A stretch of DNA of 43,494 nt from an uncultured Chlorobiaceae bacterium (GTDB taxonomy: Bacteria > Bacteroidota > Chlorobiia > Chlorobiales > Chlorobiaceae), in NCBI GenBank assembly GCA_903824295.1, contig CAIJWE010000096.1:1-43494 (forward strand). The letters run 5' to 3'. Position 1 is the stretch's first letter, and every line of letters begins with the position of its first letter. Of the stretch, positions 34,591 through 43,494 are shown in pieces. The position numbers were made by a program, and so were the translations under genes. Under the pieces are notes generated by a model, which had not been told where the DNA came from, did not search any database, and saw only the letters and a list, made by a program, of their open reading frames with translations.

Positions 34591-34776
34591 ATGGAAACGC
34601 TGAATAATGTACATCCGTGAGAAGTGTTGGTTAAGGAATTTCTGATTCCAATGGAAATTTCTGCATATCGGGTGTCGAAGGATCTGGAAATACCACAAAC
34701 AAGAATTTCGCAAATTATAAAAGGCAAGCGAAGAATCACTGCGGATACGGCCTTGAGACTTGGTTCCTATTTTGGA
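34591..34776 (+). pseudogene. Degraded, truncated HigA-type antitoxin gene
   Basis: From the ATG at 34591 the frame reads METLNNVHP, then a stop (TGA, 34618-34620), then EVLVKEFLIPMEISAYRVSK and on to KGKRRITADTALRLGSYFG. Restoring the stop to GGA gives the standard HPGEVL motif of HigA/VapI XRE-family antitoxins with their helix-turn-helix. The match ends at GGA 34774-34776, and the expected tail (about 30 residues after S-Y-F-G) is missing. Eight bases further on the LolC/E-like permease gene begins. The relic is thus inactivated by a nonsense change and cut short at its 3' end. Confidence 0.8.
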
Positions 34777-34783
34777 TGTTTTT

Positions 34784-36052
34784 ATGCTGAAAACCCTCTT
34801 CTCCATAGCCCTGCGCCATTTGCTGGGACGTCGCCGTCAGACCCTGACCACTATTTTCGGGGTGGCGGTCAGTACCATGGTGCTGATTACGACCAACTCG
34901 CTCACGAGGGGGCTGCTCGACTCTTTTGTTGAGACCATTGTGAATGTTGCACCCCATATTACGGTTAAAGGGGAGAGCATGAGCCCCATGCCGGTCAATC
35001 TGTTTGAAAAAGAGAACCGCTCTTCTGTTGCCTTTGTTGATGACAATATCAAGAAGCAGGAGCGGGAGGAGGTGCGGAATTATCGTCAGCTTCTTGCGGT
35101 GTTTGCCTCTCCTGAATATGAAAAAGAGCTTCTTGCCGCCTCGCCCTATGTTGTTTCACAGGTCATGGCGGTCAAGGGAAACCGCAACCAGCCCCTCTTG
35201 CTCAAGGGAGTTATGATTGAGCGGGAAGATGCCATCAGCGGTATCATAAAAAAGCTGACAGAGGGAGATATCGCCATGTTTGAGAAGACGGCCAATGCCC
35301 TGCTGGTGGGCCGAACGGTGGCAAGGGATATGAAGCTCAAGCTGAATGATCAGGTTGTCATCATTCCCGCTTCCGGGCATAGCCAGCAGTGCAAGGTGGC
35401 CGGGATTTTTTTTTCCGGTGTCAATGCCGTCGACAACAGTGTTTTTGTCTCGCTCAAGCTTGGCCAGATTATCGAAGGATTGCCGGCAAACAAGGTTTCC
35501 GGCATTGCGCTTAAAGTGACGGATCCGCTCAACAATGCCCCTCTGGCGAGGGAACTGGAGCGCATTACCGGCTACCGCTGCCTCACCTGGCAGGAGGAAA
35601 ATGCGGGCATTCTCTCCCTTTTCGCCCGTATCGGTACCATCGTCTTCTCTCTGGTGGCCTTTGTCGGTGTTGTGTCAGGCTTCGGTGTGGCTAATATTCT
35701 GGTTACCACGGTATTTGAAAAGAGCCGCGACATTGCCATCATGAAGTCGTTCGGATTTTCTGCCATGCAACTTGTCGGCATGTTTGTGCTTGAGGGATTT
35801 ATGGTGGGTCTGGTTGGCGCACTTGTCGGGGGCGTGCTTGCCATAGGTTCCATCGATATCTTTGCCAGTCTTCCTATTGAAAGTTCCCAGGGGCCGCTGA
35901 CAAAAACAGGCTTCAGCATGTCCTATAATCCCCTCTACTTCCTGCTTATTATCAGTATAACGGTTTTGATCAGCACGCTTGCGGCCATTCTTCCGTCAGC
36001 AAAGGCTGCAAAACTCGAGCCGGTCAGTGTGCTCCGCGACAGCAGTCTGTAA
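34784..36052 (+). CDS. ABC transporter permease, LolC/E-FtsX type
   Basis: A 422-residue inner-membrane permease. It has one N-terminal membrane segment within RRRQTLTTIFGVAVSTMVLI, a large periplasmic MacB-like domain (about 50-260), and three C-terminal membrane segments that start near IGTIVFSLVAFVGVVSGFGV, with KSRDIAIMKSFGFSAMQLVG between the first two, typical of FtsX-domain permeases. It could release lipoproteins (LolC/E) or export another substrate. No LolD-like ATPase gene lies beside it here. The frame opens at 34760, but the ATG at 34784 fits the family start. The only ribosome-binding site is GGA 34774-34776, inside the last codon of the higA relic. Confidence 0.85.
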   Translation: MLKTLFSIALRHLLGRRRQTLTTIFGVAVSTMVLITTNSLTRGLLDSFVETIVNVAPHITVKGESMSPMPVNLFEKENRSSVAFVDDNIKKQEREEVRNYRQLLAVFASPEYEKELLAASPYVVSQVMAVKGNRNQPLLLKGVMIEREDAISGIIKKLTEGDIAMFEKTANALLVGRTVARDMKLKLNDQVVIIPASGHSQQCKVAGIFFSGVNAVDNSVFVSLKLGQIIEGLPANKVSGIALKVTDPLNNAPLARELERITGYRCLTWQEENAGILSLFARIGTIVFSLVAFVGVVSGFGVANILVTTVFEKSRDIAIMKSFGFSAMQLVGMFVLEGFMVGLVGALVGGVLAIGSIDIFASLPIESSQGPLTKTGFSMSYNPLYFLLIISITVLISTLAAILPSAKAAKLEPVSVLRDSSL

Positions 36053-36076
36053 CGGTTACGTCCGCCTGGAGATGGA

Positions 36077-37903
36077 TCATCCCTGGCCTGAGATGAGGGT
36101 TTGTTCGGGGTGCTGGAGCAGGTAGAGCTTGTAGTAAAGCCCTCTTTTTGCGAGCAGCTCCTGGTGGTTGCCGCTCTCGCGGATCACCCCTTTGTGCAAA
36201 ACAATGATTCGGTCAGCTTTCTGGACGGTCGAAAGCCGGTGAGCAATGATGATGGAGGTCCGCTCACTCATCAGACGGGCTGTCGCCGCATCAATAAGGC
36301 CTTCCGTTTCGGTGTCAACCGAGCTGGTCGCCTCATCAAGCACAAGAATTTCCGGATTATAGAGGAGCGCGCGGACAAAGGCGATCAACTGCTTCTGCCC
36401 GGAGGAGAGCCCGGTGCCGTTTTCGAGCACCCTGTACTGGTAGCCGCCGGGGAGCTGCTCAATAAAGCGGTCGGCTCCGACAATTCTGACCGCTTCCCGC
36501 AACTCCTCGTCAGAGACGTCAGGATTGCCGAACGCGAGATTTTCGCCTATGGTGCCGGAAAAGAGAAAGACATCCTGCATCACCACACCAATCAGTTTTC
36601 GCACCGAGTGCTCGGCAATCTCCTGGAGCTCGATGCCGTCAATGGTTACCGACCCTTTTGCGAAAGGGTAGAGTCGTGAAAGAATATTGATCAGGGTGGT
36701 TTTTCCGCTTCCGGTTGCGCCCACAATGGCGATCTTTTCTCCACGGCGAATGGTAAAGGAGATATCTTTCAGCACCCAGTTTTCACTCTCATAAGCAAAC
36801 CAGAGATCCTTGAACTCAATGCTTTTCCTGAAGCTCTCCATCTGCACTTTTCCTGAAGGATCTTCGATTCCCTCAGTTTCATCAAGCAGGCGGATAATGC
36901 GGTCTGAGCTTGCAATGGCATTCTGGATAACGTTGAAGCGGTCGGAGAGATGCTGCAGGGGGCGGAAAAAAAGCCAGATGTACTGGACAAACGAGACGAC
37001 AACTCCTATGGTGAGATCTGCCTTGAGCAGCCGGACGCCGCTGTACCAGATAACCAGCCCTGCGGCCGCAGAGCTCAGGGTTTCGATCAGCGGATAATAG
37101 ATGGAGAAGGAGAAGACAGTACGGATATTGGCATCGCGGTGATCGGCGTTGATGGCCGCATATTTCCGCGCTTCGCGCCCTTCACGGTTAAAGAGCTGGA
37201 CAATGCTCATGCCGGTGAGATGCTCCTGAAAAAAGGTGTTGAGCCGGGCCTGATGGGTAAGCACATCCTGAAAGGCAATCCTGACGCTGTTTTTAAAGAG
37301 AATCGTGGCCCAGATCATCAGCGGAAGAATGCTGAGGACAATGAGGGTCAATTGCCAATCGATCCATACCATCAGCACCACAATGAACAAGAGCTGGAGG
37401 AGGTCGCCAAGAATAGTGATGATGCCGCTTGAGAGCATTTCGTTCAGTGACTCAACGTCGCCCGTTGTCCGGGTGATCAACCGTCCGATGGGGTTTCGGT
37501 CAAAGAACCTCGCCGGCAGCTTCTGCAGATGGCGGAAAATATCCATCCGAATATCGAAGACCGCCTTCTGGCCGATAATCTGGGTCATCCACGTGGTACT
37601 ATACTGCTTGATGCCGTCAAGCAGTATGGCGGCGGCAAGAAAAATGCTGACAACGCCGAGCCCCTTGAGATTGCCGTGGGCGATGTAGTCGTCAATGGCG
37701 ATCTTTGTCAAATAGGGGCGCAGCGGGCCGAGAAAGGAGCCCGCGATGGTGATGGCGATAGCCGCTGCAACAAGCTTGCTGTATGGCTTGATATATCCTA
37801 AAAGGCGAGAGATGATGTAGCGGTCAACCGAACGTTTTTTCCCTTTCTGCAGGGTATCATCCTGCTGCGGACGGAAGCTGTTTTTCGTCGGGTTGTTACT
37901 CAT
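36077..37903 (-). CDS. ABC exporter (fused permease and ATPase)
   Basis: A 608-residue half-transporter of the exporter type. The first part has six membrane helices with [20 protein letters not shown] and [20 protein letters not shown], the usual coupling-helix regions. The ATPase has Walker [10 protein letters not shown] (about 394), signature GLSSGQKQL (about 497; LSSGQ instead of LSGGQ), Walker [13 protein letters not shown] and IIAHRLST. It resembles MdlB/multidrug or lipid exporters; the substrate is unknown. Its ATG at 37903 overlaps the glmM stop by 4 bp (ATGA) and is preferred to 37912. It is convergent with the LolC/E-type gene, 24 bp apart. Confidence 0.9.
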   Translation of the reverse strand: MSNNPTKNSFRPQQDDTLQKGKKRSVDRYIISRLLGYIKPYSKLVAAAIAITIAGSFLGPLRPYLTKIAIDDYIAHGNLKGLGVVSIFLAAAILLDGIKQYSTTWMTQIIGQKAVFDIRMDIFRHLQKLPARFFDRNPIGRLITRTTGDVESLNEMLSSGIITILGDLLQLLFIVVLMVWIDWQLTLIVLSILPLMIWATILFKNSVRIAFQDVLTHQARLNTFFQEHLTGMSIVQLFNREGREARKYAAINADHRDANIRTVFSFSIYYPLIETLSSAAAGLVIWYSGVRLLKADLTIGVVVSFVQYIWLFFRPLQHLSDRFNVIQNAIASSDRIIRLLDETEGIEDPSGKVQMESFRKSIEFKDLWFAYESENWVLKDISFTIRRGEKIAIVGATGSGKTTLINILSRLYPFAKGSVTIDGIELQEIAEHSVRKLIGVVMQDVFLFSGTIGENLAFGNPDVSDEELREAVRIVGADRFIEQLPGGYQYRVLENGTGLSSGQKQLIAFVRALLYNPEILVLDEATSSVDTETEGLIDAATARLMSERTSIIIAHRLSTVQKADRIIVLHKGVIRESGNHQELLAKRGLYYKLYLLQHPEQTLISGQG

Positions 37904-39342
37904 GCTCCCCATTGCCCCCGATACTCGGCGACTCTCTGCTCAATTTCACGCTTCAGCTCGCTGGCCAGCGATTCAGCCCGTTCTTGTGAGGGTGCCTCAG
38001 CATAGATTCTCACAATGGGTTCCGTATTGGAGGGGCGCAGATGCACCCAACTGTCGGCAAAATCAAGTTTCAGTCCGTCCAGCCAGCTTGCTGCAGCGCT
38101 GTGGTAGTGGCTGGCAATGTCGGTAAGGAGTGTCGCAAGCGCGGCGCGGCTTGTTGAACCGAGTTCAATTTTCTGTTTCGACATCACATAGTCAGGAAAG
38201 TGGCGGCGGAAGTGCGAGAGCGAGCCGCCACGGTTTTCACGGCGCCAGAGCGTGAAGGCCTGAACGATAAGTGCGATACCGACCAGGGCGTCACGGCCGT
38301 AGTGCAGTTCCGGAAGAATGACTCCGCCGTTGCCCTCACCGCCAATGACGGCCTGCACCTCTTTCATCATTTCGCTGACGTTGGCTTCACCAACCTTTGC
38401 GCTGAAACACTCTACGCCATATTTTGCCGCAATATCGCGCAGGGCGCGGCTGCTGGAGAGGTTGTTGACCACCGGCCCTCTATGGTGTTGCAAATAAAAA
38501 TCAGCGCAGGCGACAAGCGTGTACTCCTCTCCGAAGAGCGATCCATCCTCACAGAGCAGTGCGAGGCGGTCAACATCCGGATCAACGATCAGGGCAAAAT
38601 CGCAGCCACTCTGCTTGAGCGCGGCGATAGTGGTGGAAAGATTTTCCTCAATGGGTTCAGGGTTCCTTGGGAAGAGGCCGCTGCCGCCGCAGGCAACCTC
38701 GACAAGGCCCTTGATACCAAGTTCCCGGCAGAGCTCTGGAATAATTGAGGATCCCGCTCCTTCGACACAGTCTACAAGTACCCGGAACTGCTCTCTTGCA
38801 ATCGCCGCGGTATCAATGCAGGGAAGATCGAGCACTTTTTTGATATGCAGGGCGCCATAGCGTTCATTATGGGAGAGTGTGCCGATCGTGTCCCAGCGAG
38901 CAGTTACAAAGAGCTCCTGCTCGGCAATGGCAAGCAACTCTGCAACATCGGCCGCACCAAGAAATTCGCCCTGATGGTTGAGCATTTTCAGCGCATTCCA
39001 TGCAACAGGGTTGTGCGAGGCCGTTATGATCAGCCCGCCGTCGGCCTGCTCGCCTGGAACGGCAATTTCAACGGTAGGAGTTGTGGCAATGCCAAGATCC
39101 ACAACATCGCATCCGCACAGCAGCAAGGTGTTGCTGACAAGGTCGCTGATGGTTTTGCCTGTTGGCCGGGTATCGCGGCCGATGACAATCTTTGGCTTTG
39201 ACTCCGCCTGACGGCCTCCACGCCGCTCTCTCTGGCGAAACATCAGGGAGGCAAAGGCCATGGCAAATGCAGTAAGATTTTTCGGGGTAAGGCTTTCGCC
39301 GACAACTCCCCTTATCCCTGAAACGCTGATCATCAGACTCAT
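37900..39342 (-). CDS. glmM: Phosphohexomutase, GlmM/phosphoglucosamine mutase type
   Basis: Interconverts glucosamine-6-phosphate and glucosamine-1-phosphate, or a related hexose phosphate, for UDP-GlcNAc and cell-envelope synthesis. The 480-residue protein has the four alpha-phosphohexomutase domains: catalytic Ser109 in [12 protein letters not shown], the metal loop in [14 protein letters not shown], the sugar-binding GGEGNGGVI, and the phosphate-binding [10 protein letters not shown] near the C-terminus. It is longer than E. coli GlmM (445), so another substrate in this family (mannose, glucose) is possible. The ATG at 39342 has GGAG 6 bp ahead. It is coupled to the ABC exporter gene. Confidence 0.85.
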   Translation of the reverse strand: MSLMISVSGIRGVVGESLTPKNLTAFAMAFASLMFRQRERRGGRQAESKPKIVIGRDTRPTGKTISDLVSNTLLLCGCDVVDLGIATTPTVEIAVPGEQADGGLIITASHNPVAWNALKMLNHQGEFLGAADVAELLAIAEQELFVTARWDTIGTLSHNERYGALHIKKVLDLPCIDTAAIAREQFRVLVDCVEGAGSSIIPELCRELGIKGLVEVACGGSGLFPRNPEPIEENLSTTIAALKQSGCDFALIVDPDVDRLALLCEDGSLFGEEYTLVACADFYLQHHRGPVVNNLSSSRALRDIAAKYGVECFSAKVGEANVSEMMKEVQAVIGGEGNGGVILPELHYGRDALVGIALIVQAFTLWRRENRGGSLSHFRRHFPDYVMSKQKIELGSTSRAALATLLTDIASHYHSAAASWLDGLKLDFADSWVHLRPSNTEPIVRIYAEAPSQERAESLASELKREIEQRVAEYRGQWGA

Positions 39343-39492
39343 AAAATCTCCATAACGGTGGTTGAAATTTTGGGCAATATAAGAAAAAGGGTGTTGAGTT
39401 TTGAGTGCCGGGCTAAAAGGCGGTGGCAGGAATGCGCAGAGAGTCAGAGACTGGTGTGCCGCACGCCCAGGCCGGGAGCAAAGAAAATTCTT

Positions 39493-39520
39493 TTGAATTT
39501 TTCCTTGTTTCTTCTATATT
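39493..39520 (+). promoter_or_regulatory. Promoter of rpsT
   Basis: TTGAAT (39493-39498) and TATATT (39515-39520) are separated by 16 bp and lie 47 bp before the rpsT ATG. The sequence around the -10 box, CTATATTAT followed by TGCCTTT, is repeated almost exactly at the right edge of the window. Confidence 0.65.
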
Positions 39521-39567
39521 ATATGCCTTTTGTTATTCAACACTACATTATCCTAACAGCTCCTTAT

Positions 39568-39843
39568 ATGCCTTTACACAAATCGGCTGAGAAAAGATTG
39601 CGGCAGTCAGAAAGAAGAAATGCCAGGAACAGAGCAAGAAAAAAAGAGATGAAGGTTCTTGTCAAAACCATGCAAAAGCTGATTGATACCAGTGCGGACA
39701 AGGCAGCAGTCGAAGTGGCCTACCGCTCAGCAGTTCAGAAAATTGATCGTCTCGGCGTCAAGAACTATATCCATCCCAACAAGGCGTCCCGTAAAAAGTC
39801 ACAGTTGACGCGTCTTATGAACAGTTATGGGAAGGCCGAATAA
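39568..39843 (+). CDS. rpsT: 30S ribosomal protein S20
   Basis: The 91-residue S20 binds 16S rRNA in the small subunit. From the ATG at 39568 it begins [20 protein letters not shown] and ends in the conserved helical hairpin with [20 protein letters not shown]. The reading frame continues much further upstream to 39358, but this is a chance extension. No clear ribosome-binding site precedes the ATG, as often seen for S20. Confidence 0.95.
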   Translation: MPLHKSAEKRLRQSERRNARNRARKKEMKVLVKTMQKLIDTSADKAAVEVAYRSAVQKIDRLGVKNYIHPNKASRKKSQLTRLMNSYGKAE

Positions 39844-39962
39844 GCTTTCGGAATCTTTCCGGCCTGGCCTGGAGTAATCTTCATTGTCTGACATCCGGCT
39901 CCGAAAAGCTGCCGAGAGAACACTCTCAAAGCCTTTCTGGCCGGGTTTCCATACACTTTTTC

Positions 39963-40565
39963 ATGTTTGCATATTTTCGAGGTAAGCTTGCTTCACTCTT
40001 GCCAGAAGAGGTCGTTGTCGAGGTTTCCGGTATTGCATACCAACTGCTGATTTCCGCAACCACCCATCGTCAGTTGCCCGAACAGGGTAGCGAAGTTCTT
40101 ATTTTTGCACATCTTGTTGTCAGGGAAGATCTCTTGCAGCTTTATGGCTTTTCAAGAGAAGAGGAGCGCCAACTCTTCCGGTTGCTGTTGCTCACCTCGG
40201 GAGTCGGACCCAAGCTTGCCCTTGCGCTTCTTTCAGGGCTTCAGGTACAGGAGATTCATGAAGCAATTCTGGCCAATGCCCCTGAACGGCTGTATGGTAT
40301 TACCGGTGTCGGCAAGAAGACGGCGGCACGAATTATTCTTGAGTTGCGCGACAAAATCCTGAAACTTTCTCCGCTCTCTGCCATTGCCTCTCCCGACCGG
40401 CTTTCGTCAAGCCTGTTGCGGGATGATGCTCTCAATGCTCTTGTAACCCTCGGCTTTTCGAGAACAGCCGCTCAAAAGGCCGTTGTGGCAATTGTGGAGC
40501 AAACACCGCAACTGACGGTCGAAGAGATTATCAAGGCAGCTCTCCTTTCAATTCATAACAGTTAG
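39963..40565 (+). CDS. ruvA: Holliday junction DNA helicase subunit RuvA
   Basis: RuvA binds Holliday junctions and recruits RuvB for branch migration. The 200-residue protein has the N-terminal OB domain ([20 protein letters not shown]), helix-hairpin-helix motifs in [18 protein letters not shown] and [20 protein letters not shown], and the C-terminal RuvB-binding domain with [20 protein letters not shown]. Length and layout are standard. It lies 11 bp before folC. No ruvB or ruvC is in the window. Confidence 0.95.
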   Translation: MFAYFRGKLASLLPEEVVVEVSGIAYQLLISATTHRQLPEQGSEVLIFAHLVVREDLLQLYGFSREEERQLFRLLLLTSGVGPKLALALLSGLQVQEIHEAILANAPERLYGITGVGKKTAARIILELRDKILKLSPLSAIASPDRLSSSLLRDDALNALVTLGFSRTAAQKAVVAIVEQTPQLTVEEIIKAALLSIHNS

Positions 40566-40576
40566 AGAGATAACAG

Positions 40577-41845
40577 GTGACCTACCAGGAAGCGCTCGAT
40601 TTTCTTTACCCACTGCACCGATTCGGTATAAAACCCGGTCTTGACCGTGTCCGCTCACTGCTTGATCTTCATGGGTCTCCGCAGAAGCGATTGGGACTGG
40701 TTGTTCATATTGCCGGCACCAATGGAAAGGGAAGCGTAGCGGCGGCACTTGCCTCCATCTTTCAGGCCGCAGGTAAAAAGTGCGCGCTCTATACCTCTCC
40801 CCATCTGGTTGATTTTACCGAGAGGATCCGTATCAACGGTCAGCAGATTTCACGGGAGCGCGTCGCCCACTACTGTACACGCTTCAGCGATGCCGTTATT
40901 GACCGCCAGGCTACATTTTTTGAAGCGACTACCGCCATTGCTTTTACCTGGTTTGCTGATGAAGGTGTTGAGGTCTCCATCATTGAGACCGGCATGGGTG
41001 GACGACTCGATGCCACCAATGTTGTGGAGTCCGATTATGCCGTGATTACAACAATTGCACTCGATCATACCGACTGGCTTGGCGAAACTCTTGCCTTGAT
41101 TGCTGCCGAAAAAGCCGCTATTATCAAGCGATGCAGCAAGGTCTTTACGGCGGTCTCTCAGCCTGAAGCGCTTGAAGAGATTGTTCAAATGGCGGAACGG
41201 TGCGACGCCCCGTTATTTATTGTCGGAAAAGATTCGGCATCTACACTCTCTTCAGTTGAACCGGGAATGGTTGAGCTTGCGCTCACAACAGCCCACCGTC
41301 ACTATCCTTCGCTGAAGGCTCCACTGACCGGATCGTTTCACACGTCCACACTCTCTCTGGCGGTCATGGTTGCCGAACATGCCGGGATTGCTCCCGGGCA
41401 TATCACTTCGGGTCTTGAAGGGTTATTGCAGACCGGATACCGGGCGAGGCTTGAGTTGATAAGAGGGAATCCCGCAGTTTTTCTTGACGTTTCGCACAAT
41501 CCGGCAGGCATGCGCGAAACGGTTAATACACTCGGTTCATTCCGGCACCGCTATAGCCGGACGACGGTTCTTCTCGGTCTCGCCTCCGACAAGGATGCAC
41601 GGACGATTATTCGCGAGCTTCTGCGTCTCAACTGCACCTTTGTGCTGGTCAATATACCCTCAGAACGAAGCGTTCCGGCCGAAACGCTCCGCATGGTGTG
41701 TCAGGAAGAGGGGGGAGAAGCAACCGTGTTCACGACCGGCAGAGAGGGGCTCGCCTATCTGCTTGAAAAAGCGGACGATGATGACCTGATTCTGGTGACA
41801 GGCTCGTTTTATCTTGCCGGTGATCTTCTTGCAGCAGAAACATGA
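40577..41845 (+). CDS. folC: Folylpolyglutamate synthase / dihydrofolate synthase
   Basis: FolC adds glutamate to folates (and to dihydropteroate). The 422-residue ligase has the P-loop HIAGTNGKGSVAAALASI (about 44-61), the TSPHLVDFTERIRINGQQIS segment, ATTAIAFTWFADEGVEVSII with the catalytic region, GMGGRLDATNVV, and FLDVSHNPAGMRETV in the C-terminal domain. The start codon is GTG at 40577 with GAGAGA upstream. It probably shares a transcript with ruvA. Confidence 0.95.
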   Translation: MTYQEALDFLYPLHRFGIKPGLDRVRSLLDLHGSPQKRLGLVVHIAGTNGKGSVAAALASIFQAAGKKCALYTSPHLVDFTERIRINGQQISRERVAHYCTRFSDAVIDRQATFFEATTAIAFTWFADEGVEVSIIETGMGGRLDATNVVESDYAVITTIALDHTDWLGETLALIAAEKAAIIKRCSKVFTAVSQPEALEEIVQMAERCDAPLFIVGKDSASTLSSVEPGMVELALTTAHRHYPSLKAPLTGSFHTSTLSLAVMVAEHAGIAPGHITSGLEGLLQTGYRARLELIRGNPAVFLDVSHNPAGMRETVNTLGSFRHRYSRTTVLLGLASDKDARTIIRELLRLNCTFVLVNIPSERSVPAETLRMVCQEEGGEATVFTTGREGLAYLLEKADDDDLILVTGSFYLAGDLLAAET

Positions 41846-41849
41846 TCGA

Positions 41850-41874
41850 TCACCTGCGGTGAAGAGCATTTTTT
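41850..41874 (+). terminator. Possible weak terminator after folC
   Basis: TCACC (41850-41854) pairs with GGTGA (41858-41862) around a 3-base loop and a T-run begins a few bases later (41869-41874). The stem is short and separated from the T-run, so this is tentative. Confidence 0.3.
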
Positions 41875-42091
41875 AATTGATTTTTTTTATATTTTGTCAA
41901 AGCTACTGAAATTCTTCGTTTATGAATAGGGAACATTCCGTTCCATAATTCCTTGCTGTGCTTATCCCTTTTTCAAATAGAGAGAGTCTTTCCCTTTCAT
42001 CCTCCATTCTCCCGGCTTTCCATGTCGTAGATGACGAGGCCCCCATTTTTGCGGTTGCTTTTTTACATAACAAGCGTTGAACACAATTAAC

Positions 42092-43381
42092 ATGTCGAAC
42101 AATTCGGTTTTTAAAGGTCTGGACATCAATATGCTCCAGAAAAAAAAGGTTTCTGAACTGCATGTTCTGGCCAAAGAGCTTGGTGTCATGGCTGCCGGCT
42201 TGCGCAAGGAGGAGCTGATCTTCAAGATCATTGAGGCGCAGTCACAGAAGAATACCGATTCTGAGAGTGGTAATGTGATGGTCAACACCGGAGTTCTGCA
42301 GGTCATACCGGAAGGGTACGGCTTTTTGCGCTCAGCCAACTACAACTATCTCTCCTCTCCTGACGATATTTATGTCTCCCCGTCTCAGATCAAGCGTTTC
42401 AATATGCGTACCGGCGATACGGTCTCCGGTCAGGTTCGGGCGCCAAAAGAGGGTGAGCGCTTTTTTGCCCTGTTGAAGATTAATACTATCGACGGCAACG
42501 ATCCCGAAATAACTCGTGAAAGGCCCTACTTTGAAAATCTCACTCCTCTTTTTCCACACGATCGCCTCAAGCTCGAGACCAAGCAGTCAGAAGTATGCGG
42601 CCGGATTATGGATATCTTTACCCCTATTGGCAAAGGGCAGAGAGGCTTGATTGTGGCGCAGCCGAAAACAGGCAAAACCATGCTGCTGCAGATGATTGCC
42701 AACGCCATCATCAAAAACCACCCGGAGGTCTACCTCATCGTCCTGCTCATCGATGAGCGCCCTGAAGAGGTGACCGACATGGCCCGGAGCGTACCGGCAG
42801 AGGTGGTGAGCTCCACCTTTGATGAGGACCCGGAACGTCACGTCCTGGTGGCCGACATGGTGCTCGAAAAGGCCAAACGGCTTGTGGAGGTTGGCCGCGA
42901 TGTGGTCGTGCTGCTCGACTCCATTACCCGCCTTGCAAGGGCCCACAATACCATTATCCCTCATTCAGGAAAAATCCTTTCGGGCGGTATTGATGCCAAT
43001 GCCCTTACCAAACCGAAACGTTTCTTTGGAGCGGCCCGCAATATTGAAGAGGGAGGCAGTTTGACCATTATTGCCACGGCGCTGATTGATACCGGTTCAC
43101 GTATGGATGACGTGATCTTCGAAGAGTTCAAAGGTACAGGCAATATGGAGCTTCTGCTTGACCGTCGCCTCTCCGAGCGACGTATCTTCCCCTCCATCGA
43201 TATTCTTCGCTCCAGCACCCGCAAGGAGGAGTTGCTCTTTACACAGGAAGAGCTCTCCAGAACATGGCTGCTCAGAAAGTACCTTGCCGACAAGAATCCT
43301 ATCGAGTGCATGGAGTTCATGCGTGAAAAAATGATGGACACCAAAGACAACAAGGATTTTTTCAAATACATGAATGCCTGA
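42092..43381 (+). CDS. rho: Transcription termination factor Rho
   Basis: Rho is the hexameric RNA helicase that ends transcription. From the ATG at 42092 it has 429 residues: the N-terminal Rho_N domain ([20 protein letters not shown]), the cold-shock-like RNA-binding domain ([19 protein letters not shown]), Walker [12 protein letters not shown] (about 190), [17 protein letters not shown], and [13 protein letters not shown] with the Q-loop region. It ends with the usual helical part. The TTG at 42077 is an alternative start. The 246-bp gap before it contains TATATT (41888-41893) but no matching -35. Confidence 0.97.
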   Translation: MSNNSVFKGLDINMLQKKKVSELHVLAKELGVMAAGLRKEELIFKIIEAQSQKNTDSESGNVMVNTGVLQVIPEGYGFLRSANYNYLSSPDDIYVSPSQIKRFNMRTGDTVSGQVRAPKEGERFFALLKINTIDGNDPEITRERPYFENLTPLFPHDRLKLETKQSEVCGRIMDIFTPIGKGQRGLIVAQPKTGKTMLLQMIANAIIKNHPEVYLIVLLIDERPEEVTDMARSVPAEVVSSTFDEDPERHVLVADMVLEKAKRLVEVGRDVVVLLDSITRLARAHNTIIPHSGKILSGGIDANALTKPKRFFGAARNIEEGGSLTIIATALIDTGSRMDDVIFEEFKGTGNMELLLDRRLSERRIFPSIDILRSSTRKEELLFTQEELSRTWLLRKYLADKNPIECMEFMREKMMDTKDNKDFFKYMNA

Positions 43382-43386
43382 CAAAC

Positions 43387-43415
43387 CCGTTTAAAACGGT
43401 AATAAAGGAACCGTT
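43387..43415 (+). other. Three complementary arms downstream of rho
   Basis: CCGTT (43387-43391), AACGG (43395-43399) and CCGTT (43411-43415) lie close together. The middle arm can pair with either outer arm but not both. No T-run follows. Confidence 0.4.
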
Positions 43416-43439
43416 CTTCAAAAAAGAATGAATATTAGT

Positions 43440-43467
43440 TTGCACCTTTGAAAAATGTTCCTATATT
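43440..43467 (+). promoter_or_regulatory. Promoter of the gene beyond the right edge
   Basis: TTGCAC (43440-43445) and TATATT (43462-43467) are separated by 16 bp, and AAGAGGAAAG at the end of the window looks like the ribosome-binding site of the next gene. The -10 region closely resembles that of rpsT, which suggests another translation gene. Confidence 0.6.
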
Positions 43468-43494
43468 ATCTGCCTTTAAAACAAGAGGAAAGAC

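Noticed and set aside
34393-34806. A 137-codon minus-strand frame opposite the higBA relic
   Set aside because: It is exactly antisense to recognisable HigB and HigA coding pieces, has no family motif, and its codons follow from the plus-strand sequence.
41903-42339. Minus-strand frames across the folC-rho gap and the 5' end of rho
   Set aside because: They overlap the conserved Rho N-terminal domain and contain no recognisable motif.

Overview
The window looks like a chromosome segment of a green sulfur bacterium (Chlorobiaceae; Chlorobium/Pelodictyon type). This is an inference from the gene set: a Gram-negative envelope, a type 2 (FMN) IPP isomerase, the short omega-like RNA polymerase subunit of the Bacteroidota/Chlorobiota kind, and promoters of the form TTGnnn-16 bp-TATATT. 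No photosynthesis gene lies in the window, so the placement is moderate, not certain. No rRNA, tRNA, CRISPR array or intact mobile element was seen.

Region 1 (about 0.3-13.9 kb) is a surface-polysaccharide block, almost all on the minus strand. It holds a GT32-type transferase, two GT9 heptosyltransferase-like proteins, two HlpA-like GT-A proteins that are paralogues, a GT2, a GT4, a GT10 fucosyltransferase, two poorly known glycosyltransferase-like proteins, a beta-propeller protein related to the N-terminal part of plant GIPC glucosamine transferases, and an MsbA-like lipid/glycan flippase. The part below about 8.7 kb is visibly richer in A+T than the rest and looks like a variable cassette beside a more stable core.

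Region 2 (14.1-28.4 kb, plus strand) is housekeeping: a CPBP protease, cdsA, an EIIA(Ntr)-like protein, hisS, a glutaredoxin-like protein, then the rimP-nusA-infB-rbfA-truB-ribF-rpsO translation/transcription series, followed by a YicC protein, gmk, an omega-like RNAP subunit and a VOC protein.

Region 3 (28.4-34.1 kb, minus strand) has two operons. One is ompH/skp-lptC-panD-glmU-like (envelope biogenesis and pantothenate). The other is idi2-polyprenyl synthase-dprA (isoprenoids and DNA uptake).

Region 4 (34.1-43.5 kb) starts with a degraded higBA toxin-antitoxin relic that runs straight into a LolC/E-type permease gene. It continues with an ABC exporter and glmM (minus strand), then rpsT, ruvA, folC and rho (plus strand). 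A promoter for the next gene lies at the right edge.

I found no clearly new multi-gene defence or metabolic system. The strongest unusual items are the higBA relic, the glycosyltransferase cassette with its duplicated HlpA-like genes and GIPC-transferase-like protein, and a hairpin in the presumed leader of the rimP-nusA-infB operon.
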